NCBI GenBank assembly: GCA_022410635.1
Contig: JAJVDF010000164.1
Coordinates: 1,146,315-1,210,314 of the forward strand
DNA from: Tretioscincus oriximinensis
Taxonomy: Eukaryota; Chordata; Lepidosauria; Squamata; Gymnophthalmidae
Length of the DNA: 64,000 bases
Reading direction: 5' to 3'
Made by a program: the position numbers and the translations under genes. Below, one piece after another: positions 11,695 to 21,374 of the stretch. A model generated the notes under the pieces. That model searched no databases and was not told where the DNA came from. It saw only the letters and a program-made list of their open reading frames with translations. How positions within the stretch are numbered: position 1 is the first letter of the stretch; each line of letters starts with the position of its first letter.

Positions 11695-12334
11695 TCATAG
11701 CTTAGCTTCGTGAATGAAGATTCTTATGAAGGAGGTTGTCTATGTCTGACGAAGGATCACTGGTATGTGATGGGGCCAATATGGGATTGGCAGATCTAGC
11801 CACATTGTCTACATGGAACAGTCTTATTTCTACGTGTGATGTGGTAATGTTTTTCATTCTTGTAACTTTGCCTTTTGTCCTTGAGGGTAGCTCTGCCTGT
11901 GTTTTCAAAGGCAGAGGCAGTGGATGGTATATCTCCATTCCCTGCGATCAGTGGCTAGAGCAGATCACTGACATTAGTCAAGATAGCAGACATCAAAAGC
12001 CCCTTATATTGCTTCTTTGGTGCCCCTTACTGTGATAAAGAGGCAGTGGTGGCAAGTGTGCCATATAGTATGAACTTGGGCAGGTGTTGATTCTCCATTC
12101 TGGAGATGGGCTTCTAATGCAGCTGCTTTTTCAGTAGCCTGGCCTCGATGCTGGTGATTTCTGCTTTTTGAAGACTATGGTGTTGGTGATGTAGTCATTC
12201 CAGTGAATGGACAGGATATTGTGGAGGCATTGCTGGTGGGAGTGCTCAAGGAAGTCACAGGTGGTGACAGTAGAAGACCACATCTCAGACTCATGCAGGA
12301 GAGTGGACAGAATCACAGCATTGTTTGGATTCAT
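11695..12334 (-). mobile_element. non-LTR retrotransposon 3' coding remnant
   Basis: The - strand frame at 12334-12131 reads V-I-L-S-T-L-L-H-E-S-E-M-W, then H-Q-Q-C-L-H-N-I-L-S-I-H-W-N-D, matching the 'T-L-L-Y-G-S-E-T-W ... C-L-R-x-I-L-x-I-x-W-x-D' region that follows the reverse transcriptase in several vertebrate LINEs. Further 3', broken frames keep a C-x2-C-like patch and the 'G-P-x-x-D' end. Stops and frame shifts throughout; family not assigned. Confidence 0.6.
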
Positions 12335-12640
12335 ATCACACCAGTTCTAAAAGAACTATACTGGATCACTGTTTTCTACAGTGTCAAGTTAAAGTTATTA
12401 ACCCCAACTTATCCCCTAAATGTCTTGTGTCAAAAGTATTTAAAGCAACACTTTCTTCCATTTGACTTACTCATGTCCTAATATTTGTTAGTGAGATTCT
12501 CTTGACTTTGCTACATGGTTGATGTGATAGAGCACTCTTCCCTCTGATATGCCTCAGGCAGGCTCACTGTAAATATTTCGACATCTGATGAAAACTCACT
12601 TCTTTATCCATTTTTAGTAATGATTTAATTGTGATGTACA
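12335..12640 (+). mobile_element. degenerate L2-like LINE fragment
   Basis: The + frame reads H-I-T-P-V-L-K-E-L-Y-W-I-T-V followed by K-L-K-L-L-T-P-T-Y, a decayed form of the motif that is H-I-M-P-V-L-K-K-L-H-W-L-P at 3550-3590. The 3' part is too diverged to bound. It directly abuts the oppositely oriented LINE remnant at 11695-12334. Confidence 0.55.
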
Positions 12641-13520
12641 CTGAAACCTAAATACATAATTTCAGTAAGGCCAAAAACTCATGGTTGTCAGAGCTTGTTC
12701 TGGATAGGAGATGGTTGCATATGTTCGTTGCTCCCCACCTCAGACCTCAATTCTTATGTATTAATGGATTTCTAACTTTATTAAGCTTAACTGGCTTAAT
12801 TCTATAATGCATTAGAATTTGTTAGGTAGCTATGTCTGTGCATATGCTGCTAAGGTCCATTCTTGTTTTTGAAAACTTAGGTTGCCTATCTATGAAGTGA
12901 TTTTAGGAGCTGTGTGCCTGACGCTATTACCTTCCTTCAATAATATTTTGACAAGCATGTTCGAAAGCAGTTATTACCTTGTGTGATTACTTGCTGTGTT
13001 GTAGTGTGTCCTTTGATTATATCCCTGTAGGCTGTTCTATTCATAGCTCCCAGAAATATATTTCAAAGTATCTTTACTTGGTAACTGTGGACTGGCTAGA
13101 ATGGAAAATGTAGTGCTGTATTGTGATTTTTTTTCCTGAATAAAATTACTTATTGTAGTTAGTTACCATTTGTAATCTGTATGACACAAAATTAAAGAAC
13201 ATGGAAATGTGTAGAAGCAGCATTCAGGATCAAAAAATTATGTGATATTCAAAGGCCTTAATTTGGATTAAGGCTCAGTGGGATTGTTTGAGGAAAAAGT
13301 AGTAATACCATACCAGTAAAGATTATCTTTTTGAATAGAATTTCTTTCTATCACCACAGAAAGAGGTTTTGAGATAGGAAGCAGAAGTTGTGAAGGTTTG
13401 GACTGATTTAAGAAATATTTATGCACTCGTAGGTCATCAGGAACATTTGTGGGCAACTTCTGATGTAAAGCAAGTCTGCAGCCAGAAAGATCTTTGCTTT
13501 TTGTCACTTGACTAAAATGA

Positions 13521-13716
13521 ATCAGTTTAGTGTAGCGGTTAAAAAGTTGGTCTCCTATCTGGTAGTCTCCGGGTTCAATTCTGGATGAAACCAGCTGTGT
13601 GACCTTGGTCCAGTCTACGTTCTATAGAATTCTCACAGCCAAACCTACTTCATAGGGTATCTGTGAAGAATGTAACAAAGGCTATGAGCACCGCCCTTTG
13701 GTAAATATTATTATTA
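13521..13716 (+). mobile_element. tRNA-derived SINE
   Basis: The head looks like a decayed tRNA: TTTAGTGTAGCGGTTAAAAA (A-box region) and CTCCGGGTTCAATTCTGG (B-box region). The body has GCTGTGTGACCTTGG, CAGCCAAACCTAC and a CATAGGGTATCTGTGAAG segment, the layout of a common squamate tRNA-SINE. A second copy lies inverted at 56412-56648. It is not a functional tRNA: the acceptor stem does not pair and no tRNA 3' half follows. Confidence 0.8.
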
Positions 13717-14744
13717 TCATCTCATATGCAGCAATAAAATAACAGGAAACTTACAGCAATTCCCAGACATATGAAATGTTGCCTCTTTACCCACTTCATG
13801 CTGCTCTAAAATTGAACCAGATCAACTCAATTTTAACGTTATTAAATTAAATGACGAATGTTCTTTTTACTAGCAAGTATGTAGACCTATGTGGGTCTAA
13901 TAAAATTAAGACAACAATGAAATGGGCATCTACAAGTTTCTGTTGTGGCACCTCTTAACACAGCTGGATCAGTCACCTATAGCATTTGACCTTCTACTTC
14001 ATTCTACTTAATTTTAAGACCTAGACTTTAAAATCTTTCAAAAGAAAAAGAAAGACAAAAAGAAAGAACAGCTGCAAAAACCATTTGTACCACCAACTTG
14101 AATTGCTATTTGAAGACTGCAATAGTCCATCATTTAGACCTTTCAGGTGATTTTCACTTAGCGTCTTAATAACTAAGAAAGCAATAATGCATTCTACAGA
14201 AGAAATCTCCCTTCAAATTAGCCCTAAGTGACCTAAAACAAAAGTGACAGGCAAGGAAAGAGCATGGACCCCAGAGAGGATGACTTACACTAAATTTGTG
14301 AGAATAAGTAAATTGCAAGCAGACAACTCAAAACAGTCAATTCTGTTCTATTAATATCAAAATGTTCCTCCTACTCTGCCACACATTGTGAGGATAACTC
14401 AAATCTTGTGTTCTACCATATAATTAACTAAAACAGATAAGGTAGCAATAAAATGTGAAATCCTGGCACCACAGACATGGGCAAAGTTTTTATCAGCAAG
14501 CTCAACTACATTATTTCAAAGTAATTTTCCACCCTATAAGTTGTATTTATTTCAATTTAAAGCCAATTGCACAATTGGTTTCTCCTTTTCTACCTTCCAT
14601 AGCATAATGCAGCAGCCTCAAAATTATAGTGGTGGAAACCCTGTCAGCTTCCATGCTCTAACACTTTATTATCTAATGATCTAATATGCAACAAGGCAAA
14701 GAGGAGGGTGCTCATCACTCTGACAGGATGCCTAAGAGAAGTGA

Positions 14745-14875
14745 CTAAATTACTTTATGTACCATTAGCGCTAGCAGCCATGGTGAACTCACCGTGAGCA
14801 TTTATGCAAATACTCCTGAATATATTCAAGTGGTCTTGTCAAACAGACAACTGACAAGCAGTTTAAATGGCTCTT
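14745..14875. promoter_or_regulatory. candidate conserved noncoding element with octamer motif
   Basis: The stretch holds CCATTAGCGCTAGCAGCC (with a palindromic AGCGCT), GCATTTATGCAAATACTC (exact octamer ATGCAAAT, about 14806) and TGTCAAACAGACAACTGACA. An octamer would suit POU/OCT factors in B cells or neurons. No repeat or coding signal overlaps. Identification is by motif density only. Confidence 0.3.
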
Positions 14876-15019
14876 TTCCCTTTTTTTTCTTTTTAAGGGC
14901 CAGAGCTCTGTTCCCCACCCCCTTTTTGCTCTTTCCTTTACTAAGTGAAATCACTGAACCATTTGGGCAATTGCTTTGATTCTGGGTAGATTCAACAAAT
15001 CACATACATGTGCCTATAC

Positions 15020-15037
15020 AAACACACACACACACAC
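15020..15037 (+). repeat. (CA)n microsatellite
   Basis: About nine CA units, followed by further short CACA runs. Confidence 0.85.
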
Positions 15038-15348
15038 TTGCACAAACACACAGAGATAGTATCTAAATCTTGTTATGCCTTGTTTTCCTAAGAAAATGCA
15101 TGTTTCTTAAAGATACAGAAGATAACCTTAAGAAGAATTATTTGTATCATTTATTTAAAATGATTTATATGAATGAGCCCTTTGTATTGGAATATCTTTG
15201 GTAATATCTGACAGGTAGTATCTATGTTCTGGTAATTTCTGGCAGTGCACTCTATGCAAATTATGTATTAAACCCAATAGAAGTACTTAGGCACTCAGAA
15301 TTTCAGAGCCCCCTCACAAATGATCTCCTAATAATCAGTACTATTTTG

Positions 15349-16315
15349 ACCATACATAAAAAGAGCCATACTGATTTGGTCCAGAGCTCATCTAATCCAG
15401 CATTCTGTCTTACACAGAGGCTGACCAGTTGTACCTGGGCAGTCTGAAGGCAAAATATGCATTTGTACTCAACTCCCTGCAAATGGTATTTCAAGAGTAC
15501 TGCCTGTTGTTCCGTCTTGGAGGCAGCATCCAGACATCAGTCGTAGTAGCCATTGGTGTCCTAAACTTGTCTAATCCTATCTTGAAGCTATCCAGGCTGT
15601 TAGCTACCACTACCTCTTCTGGAAGTAAATTCCACAGGCCAATGTCCTTCTGGTTGAAAAAATCATTTGTCTGTTCTCACTCTTCTGCCCATCAGTTTCA
15701 AAGAATGCCCCCTGGTCCTAGTGTAGTGTGACAGAGAAAACATTTTTTCTTTATTCACCCTATCCATCCCGTGCATGATTTTGAACACTTCAATCAGATC
15801 ACCTCTNAAACACAGCCTTTCGAGGCTGAAGATGCCCAGACATTGCAGCCTGAGTTCATAAGGGAGGTGTTCCAGTCCCTTGATCATTCTTGTTGCCCTT
15901 TTCTGCACTTCCTCTAGTTCCACAATATTTTTTTTGAGATGTGGTGGTTAGCATTGTACACAGTATTCCAAATTTGTCTTCACCACAGGTTTATAAAACA
16001 GAAAAACAACACTTGCTGACTTGTTTTCAAATCCTTTCCTATTTATCCCCAACATTCTGCACACTAGGTTGACATCTTCATTGAACTATCCACCAACACC
16101 CCAAAATCTTTTTCTTGTTTGGTCACAGAAAGCTTGGTTCCCAACAGTTTGCAGGTTTCTTTGCCCCAATGTGCATGACCTTGCACTTGCTTAAACTGAA
16201 GTGCATTTGCCACTTTGTTGCCCACTCACCCAATTTCAATAGATCACTCTGGAGTGCTTCATAATCACTTCCAGTTTTCACTACCCTGAACAGTTTAGTG
16301 TCAAAGTACATAGGA
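15349..16315 (-). mobile_element. CR1-type LINE, 3' fragment
   Basis: Same family as 1742-2572. On the - strand the coding part includes F-S-L-S-K-C-K-V-M-H-I-G (16311-16123 frame), then, in another frame, E-L-E-E-V-Q-K-R-A-T-R-M-I and T-R-G-H-S-L-K-L-M (15923-15663). The 3' UTR runs to 15349. Frame breaks and an N disrupt it. It lies tail-away from the CR1 end at 16398-16618. Confidence 0.9.
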
Positions 16316-16324
16316 GTTCCCTTG

Positions 16325-16925
16325 AAATTAGGAAGCTGGAATTAGCGCAGAATGCAGCAGCTTGATTGGTGTTGAGAGTCTCTGGCTGCAACTACTTCAG
16401 GATGGATGTCTGGATGTTGTCTCTGGGATGGAGCAACAGGTAGGACTCCTGAAATACCATTTGCAGGGAGTCATGAACAGGTGCATATTTTGCTTTCCTN
16501 TGTTCGGACTGCCCAGGTGCATCTGGTGGGCCTCTGTGTGACACAGAATGCTGGGCTTGATGGGCTGTGGCCTGATCCAGTATGGCTCTTCTTATGTTCT
16601 TATGTTCTTATGTTCCTGAAAGATTGGCACTGATTTCTTATTCACTACCAATCTCAATTCAAAGTATTCATATTAACATCCAGAGCCCTAAATGACTTGG
16701 GTCCTGATAATCTCCGTCACCCATATTGATTTGCCCAAGTATTGAGATCACAAAAAAATGTTTCTCTTGTAGTTTCTTTTCCCTTACAGATCCAAGAAAT
16801 GGGGATAAAAAAGAAGGCTGTTTCTGTGGGGATCCCCCAGACTCTAGAATTTTAGGACTGCCTGTCTTTGGAACTGCACTAGACATCTATACTATATGAT
16901 TTTTGGCAGCTGATTAAAACATATT
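16325..16925 (+). mobile_element. L2-like LINE remnant interrupted by a CR1 insertion
   Basis: The 5' piece (16325-16397) contains GCGCAGAATGCAGCAGCTTG, the 'L-x-Q-N-A-A-A' site seen in the other L2-like copies. The 3' piece (16619-16925) continues with L-N-S-K-V-F-like and R-A-L-N-D-L-G-P codons. The CR1 tail at 16398-16618 separates them, so the CR1 inserted into an existing L2-like copy. Confidence 0.6.
16398..16618 (+). mobile_element. CR1-type LINE 3' end, nested
   Basis: This is the last ~220 bp of the CR1 family, starting at GGATGTCTGGATG and ending in three ATGTTCTT units, the classic CR1 octamer tail. It is the best-preserved 3' end in the window together with 52555-52755. Confidence 0.9.
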
Positions 16926-17428
16926 TCTTAATTTTTTACCTTCCCCTGGGTTTGTCTTACCAGAAAAGGAGAGTGGGATATAATTTAAACATATTTTAAG
17001 AATGCCCTGTATACTGTATTTTTGAATATTGCAATCTGCCTCTTGGGGCCTCTTGGTGAAGGGAAGACTATAATTTATTTTAAAAAAATAATACATAAAA
17101 CTTACAATAAAAATACTCAGTTCTGATGCAGGTTCACTTGTCATTCAGGTTGTTTCAACAATCTTCGTTAATTAACAAAACAAAAGAAAGACACTAAAAA
17201 AATCTAATTGCAGAGTTTTTTAAAAAAAGTCAGGACTACGCCAAACTGGATATGTTTAGACTAACTATTCCCTTAACATATAACAAGATATGTTCAGGTA
17301 TTCTTAAAATGTCAGAGACAAGAAGTTCTTTATTCATCAGTTTCGATACATTCTGAAAGTTTGGATCTAAGAAAAAGAAGAACTGAGGTTTTTATACCCT
17401 GCTTTTCTTACATGAAAGGATACCCTGG

Positions 17429-17436
17429 CTTACAAG
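17429..17436 (+). repeat. left 8-bp target-site duplication of the hAT element
   Basis: CTTACAAG immediately precedes the terminal CAGGGTGG; the same 8 bases follow CCACCCTG at 20789-20796. Eight-bp duplications are the hallmark of hAT insertion. Perfect identity suggests a fairly recent insertion. Confidence 0.95.
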
Positions 17437-17446
17437 CAGGGTGGAT

Positions 17447-17538
17447 TTGATTTAAATCAACTGATTTAAATCACGATTTAAATCACGATTTAAATCACTA
17501 GTCAGTAAGGCTTGATTTAAATTAGTGATTTAAATCAA
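17447..17538. repeat. subterminal palindrome array, left end of hAT
   Basis: Six copies of GATTTAAATC start at 17449, 17463, 17475, 17487, 17514 (one mismatch) and 17527; each is its own reverse complement. Three are spaced exactly 12 bp. hAT transposases bind short subterminal motifs, so this array is a plausible binding region. Confidence 0.85.
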
Positions 17539-17722
17539 AGTTTCTACCTAAACTAGTTCTTGCTATTTTAACATGCAAGTAGATGAAGATTTTTAGAATC
17601 ACTTTTTATATTACTTTTTTCTCCCCAGTTTAATGGGTTAATCATTCATATTTGGACACCACTGTTCTGTTGTACTTAGGAAGGAGAAAAATAATCCTGA
17701 CCTTAATAACAATTTAAATAGA

Positions 17723-17728
17723 TTTATT
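17723..17728 (-). promoter_or_regulatory. candidate polyadenylation signal of hAT gene
   Basis: TTTATT on the + strand reads AATAAA on the - strand, about 170 bases past the transposase stop codon and inside the element. It is the only good hexamer I noticed between the stop and the left end. Confidence 0.4.
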
Positions 17729-17899
17729 CAACTGAAACAATAACAACATTACAGCATAAGTTATTTGCTTAAACAAACATCCATGTTTGTTAACTAATTT
17801 GGCTAAACAATATATATATATATTTTTAGAAACTTAGACTGTCAGCCCAGCCGACACATGAAAAACTTAAATACTACTGTCCCTGCTGTCCTCTGTAGC

Positions 17900-19530
17900 T
17901 CACTTGTCGTCATCTTCATCATCATCATCTTCTTTGTTCCTATTCATAATCTGGAAAAGAAAAACAAGCTTTCCTGCTTTATTGTGTCCCAACCGATTTC
18001 TCAATTTAGAATGAATGAGTCCAAAGGAAGAGAATATTCTTTCAACGCCTGCAGAAGAAGCTACTGCTGTTAAAAGTGAAATCATTACTTGAACAGTCTC
18101 TAAATCCAAGCGCTTAAGTGACTTCAACCAGTTTACTGGTGTGACCTTCCTTAAAATATCTTCAGCAAACATATATTTCTTGAATGGTTCCCCCTTAGCT
18201 CTGAAGTTTATTATAGTTGGCATTAAAGATGGATGATTGCTGGATACCCATGTCATAGCTAACTCCTCTTCCTCAGCACTTAGGTTTTGACCCTGATATT
18301 GGATATTGACAATATTTGCCAAAAAANGAGCTGGAGTCAGTGCTTGTCCCATTCGTTTGTTTACTGCTTGTAATTTAATTCTGTCCATGTGTAGTTCTGT
18401 TTTTAAGTGTTCACTCAGTTCCTTCCAAATTTCAACAGCATCCGCAATAAAACAGCTATTTTTCTGTATTTTGTTTAAAGCTTGAGAGATGGGTTTCAGG
18501 AAGCTCAGCATATGTTCAACATTTCTCTTAAGCCCAATGTTGAGGATTTTGGCCGTGACAGTGCCATCTATTTTATCTCGATTTTCTTCACAAAGTGTCA
18601 TCAGAAAAGGCCAGTTTTTGATATACTGCTCAAAACAGTTCACCACAGAGTTCCATCTAACATCTTGTGGGAGCGTTAGCTTGGTTCCACCCATCCTTTT
18701 CAGAGCTGCTGCAGCAAAATGATTATTACGGAAGTATTTAGCAATTTCAACAACATTAGCCTTTATTTCTGGAACACTTAAGTCTTTGGCTAAGAGGTGC
18801 AGCAAATGAGCACTGCAACCATATGTTATTAGCAGCTTTGTATTCCCTCCCTGCTCTTCTAAATCTCTTCTCATCTTGGATACGTTTGCAGCACTGTCAG
18901 TGACCAAACTGCATACTAGACATTTGAATTTTTGTTCACATGTCGTTATAGCTTTTACTGCCACTTCTTGTAAGTATTCTGCTGTGTGTGCATTTCCTGA
19001 CGTATCAGTTGTTTGTGCAAGGAAGACTTTACCTTCTTCTGTTGTTATACAAGCACATACAATAGGATCATTGTGGACATTACTCCACCCATCAATACTT
19101 AGGTTAACAATTTTACCCTCCAGAGCTGTTGCACATTGCTCCATTTCTCCGTCATACACTTGATCCAGCAGTTTCCCTGCAACATCAGATCTGCTGGGTG
19201 GACTGTATCCTGGTCTCAGTGACTGAACCACATTAATGAAATGTGGGTTCTCAGTCAGATGGAAAGAAGAGTTCGTTGCACAAATAAACTGGGCAATTTT
19301 TTCATCAATCAACTCTTTTTCTAATCTGCTANTTCTTATCACAAACCTATCTATGGTGGTTCCAGGAGGTAAAGGTTTTTTCTTCCATTTGGGTGATGGT
19401 GATATGTGGCTGTGGGTGTCTGCTGCTGCTGCTGCTAATGAAGCACTATCCTGGATGGATAACTCTGAAACTGTAGAACAGGATGATGGTGATCTTGGAG
19501 GTGGATAGTTTCCAGAATCCATGAATTCCC
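17900..19530 (-). CDS. hAT transposase, exon 2 (catalytic and dimerisation domains)
   Basis: Joined to exon 1 this makes a protein of about 610 residues. The acceptor is TTTTTTTGTTTAG (19543-19531 on the - strand); the first two bases complete a Gly codon begun in exon 1, and the frame continues through G-E-F-M-D-S-G to the stop at 17900. Visible hAT features, in spliced numbering: L-S-I-D-G-W-S (first catalytic Asp, ~214), V-T-D-S-A-A-N (second Asp, ~279), the C-S-A-H-L-L-H motif (~306-312), D-V-R-W-N-S (~357-362), and S-S-A-G-V-E-R-I-F-S with the third acidic residue (Glu ~564) in the C-terminal dimerisation region. It ends in an Asp/Glu-rich tail. The role is cut-and-paste transposition in the nucleus. 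Residues at two N codons are unknown. Host domestication is possible but nothing shows it. Confidence 0.9.
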
Positions 19531-19928
19531 CTAAACAAAAAAAGTCAATGCTGTTATTTTATTGTTTATACAATTTCTGCTTATTGTACACAANACATCA
19601 CTGCCCCTGTCCCAAAAGGAATATTTGTTTTTCTTCATCATAACTGTACCAAATGACAGTAACATGCAGTAATAATAAGAAATATAATTTTTCTCACACA
19701 TGACAGTTCAGTCTTTAGAAATAGGATTCAATAAAAATGTTTANCAACCTGAAGATCCTGCCTGTTCAGAAGTGTTTCTTTGGTCATCTTCATCACCGCA
19801 CTTCTCATGATGTTGCCTCATTCGCGCCACCAGGCCTTGCATCTCTTTGTTGCATCGTTTGCATTTTGCACGCATGCCTGCCTTACCGATAGGCGAAGGA
19901 GCTTCATTAAAATATTCCCNTTATCAAC
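19531..19928 (-). other. hAT gene intron 1
   Basis: On the - strand the intron starts at CAG|GTTGATAA (donor at 19928-19927) and ends at GTTTAG|GGG (19531). Removing it fuses the BED finger frame to the transposase frame without a stop, which supports the splice model. It contains the second copy of the 180-bp duplication, so its true length may be about 218 bp. Confidence 0.75.
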
Positions 19929-20100
19929 CTGAAGATCCTGCCTGTTCAGAAGTGTTTCTTTGGTCATCTTCATCACCGCACTTCTCATGATGTTGCCTCA
20001 TTCGCGCCACCAGGCCTTGCATCTCTTTGTTGCATCGTTTGCATTTTGCACGCATGCCTGCCTTACCGATAGGCGAAGGAGCTTCATTAAAATATTCCCN
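19741..20100. repeat. exact 180-bp tandem duplication in hAT exon 1
   Basis: Bases 19745-19920 equal 19925-20100 throughout, and both copies end with an N at the same relative place (19920, 20100). The inner copy repeats most of the BED finger exon, including its splice donor, but lacks the start codon. The only difference I see is N versus T at 19744/19924. Confidence 0.95.
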
Positions 20101-20130
20101 AACTGGGTCTCTTTTACGGCCTGCTGCCAT
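19929..20130 (-). CDS. hAT transposase, exon 1 (BED zinc finger)
   Basis: The frame opens at ATG 20130 with M-A-A-G-R-K-R-D-P-V and runs 67 codons plus one base to the donor at 19928. Residues C30-x2-C33 and H47/H48 with C51 fit the BED finger pattern C-x2-C-x(n)-H-x(3-5)-[H/C]. The codon at residue 11 is NGG just before E-Y-F; if N is T it gives the tryptophan expected in the W-x-[Y/F]-F start of BED fingers. BED domains bind DNA and occur at the N-terminus of many hAT transposases. No other start fits: the frame upstream has stops (TAA GGA AAG side). Confidence 0.85.
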
Positions 20131-20700
20131 TATAAGGAAAGAATGTAATAAACCTCAGATCGTACACACAAACAGATCCAGACTTGTCTGTCTGTGGCTA
20201 TGCTGCAGTATTGTGCTCAAAGTTTCACTTTCATTTTCTTGTCTGCATGCCCTTCCTCCTCCTCACACTTAGATTCACATTCTTCTTGTGTTGTGCAGAT
20301 CTATTCCACTCCAAACGATCAGAAACATATTGTCTAACTTCTTGGACTTGGCACTGAAGGGGTTGATTCTGTATTCATAGGTTTGTAGAACAATAGGATT
20401 AAGGTCTTTTTCTCAACTCTGTTCATGTTGTAACATTTTTGCTGTGAAGAAGAGGCTGGGACCTCTGNGGAGTCAAATTCAGTTTTGAGAACTNCGTAAG
20501 TAAAGNGAGCGTCTGTGATAATATAGGAGAGAAACTGCCNACTAATCCTACAGAAACCTCTGGAAGAGCATGGCATTGTGAATGTTACACATATACAGCC
20601 TTTATTCTACTGAGTTAAACAACTCAGCTTTATCTCATGATGGAAGAACCTTTGGATGGTAAAATATTTTCCTCAAAAAGCAGTTTATTGAAAANCCCCC

Positions 20701-20759
20701 GATTTAAATAAAAAAAAATCTGATTTAAATAAAAAAAATCCGATTTTTTTTATTTTTTT
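20701..20759. repeat. subterminal repeats, right end of hAT
   Basis: A GATTTAAATAAAAAAAA unit of 20-21 bp recurs at 20701 and 20722 and decays into GATTTTTTTTATTTTTTT. It shares GATTTAAAT with the left-end array but is not palindromic, so the two ends differ in structure. Confidence 0.8.
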
Positions 20760-20788
20760 NAAAAAAACATTGATTTTTATCCACCCTG

Positions 20789-20796
20789 CTTACAAG
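20789..20796 (+). repeat. right 8-bp target-site duplication of the hAT element
   Basis: CTTACAAG directly after CCACCCTG, identical to 17429-17436. Confidence 0.95.
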
Positions 20797-21017
20797 GTTA
20801 TTTTTCACCTAAAGGCTTGTATTCTATCTTCCCCACCATAATGTGGGGGTTCCCATTTTCCTAGTCACAGTTTGTTGCAATTTTTTGCAACAAATAATCA
20901 AATAGCTGGGTTGGCTAGAGCTGCAGGTTAGTAAAGATGCTTACCCCTCTCCATGTCTGACACAGGGCCTCGAAATCTGATCTTTCAGATGAAAGACTGG
21001 CACATTATAGCATATGA

Positions 21018-21049
21018 CCCCCCCCCCACACACACACACACACACACAA
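21018..21049 (+). repeat. C-run plus (CA)n microsatellite
   Basis: A run of about ten C followed by about eleven CA units, next to the head of the split SINE. Confidence 0.9.
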
Positions 21050-21374
21050 TCAGCATTTCAAAAATGCTACCTAAATAATTAGAGAAGTTTTACCAAAGAT
21101 ACCTTTTTATGGAATGGTCATTTAGGATTGTCCAAGTGTTGTTGGGAAATTCTGAGTTTTAAAGATACCTCCCTCCAGTTCAGGATTTTCTTTCTTCCAT
21201 CTTTTTCCTGCCAATTTAACTTTTAAATCAAGTATATTCTTATGTCTGAAAGTATTGATGTAGTTTTTATTAATTTCATAAAGATAGAGAACTATTTGCT
21301 GTTCCCACTTCCACAACAACTGAGAACAATTTTTTAGAAGAGCACGATTTGATCTACTGGACACACAAATGACA

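Larger units (their letters stand above)
17437..20788 (-). mobile_element. hAT DNA transposon, near-complete and apparently coding-competent
   Basis: The 3,352-bp element has ends CAGGGTGGAT...ATCCACCCTG, an 8-bp perfect target-site duplication, palindrome-rich subterminal regions, and a two-exon transposase gene on the - strand (exons 20130-19929 and 19530-17900). The spliced frame has no stop; only three N-bearing codons are undetermined. The end sequence, the BED finger, the hAT catalytic residues and the C-terminal dimerisation block are all present. It lies wholly in an EBF1 intron, antisense to EBF1. The one defect seen is an exact 180-bp duplication in exon 1/intron 1, which may be an assembly error. 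Confidence 0.93.
17372..21016 (-). mobile_element. tRNA-derived SINE split by the hAT insertion
   Basis: The pieces 17372-17436 and 20797-21016 together align with the unbroken copy at 60835-61097. Shared blocks include the tRNA-like head on the - strand (TAGCACAGTCAGTTAAGTGC at 61097; TATGCTATAATGTGCCAG here), GATGAAAGAC, AGCTGGGTTGGCTAGAGCTG and CTTCCCCACCA. The split falls at TGGCTTACAAG|GTT, corresponding to TGGCTTGGAAGGTT in the uninterrupted copy. A C-run and CA repeat follow at 21018-21049. Confidence 0.75.

Noticed and set aside
13521..13600. A possible tRNA gene
   Set aside because: A- and B-box-like sequence is present but the cloverleaf does not close and the body is SINE; it recurs at 56412-56648.
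17858..19508. Open frames on the + strand inside the hAT element
   Set aside because: They are antisense shadows of the transposase exon.
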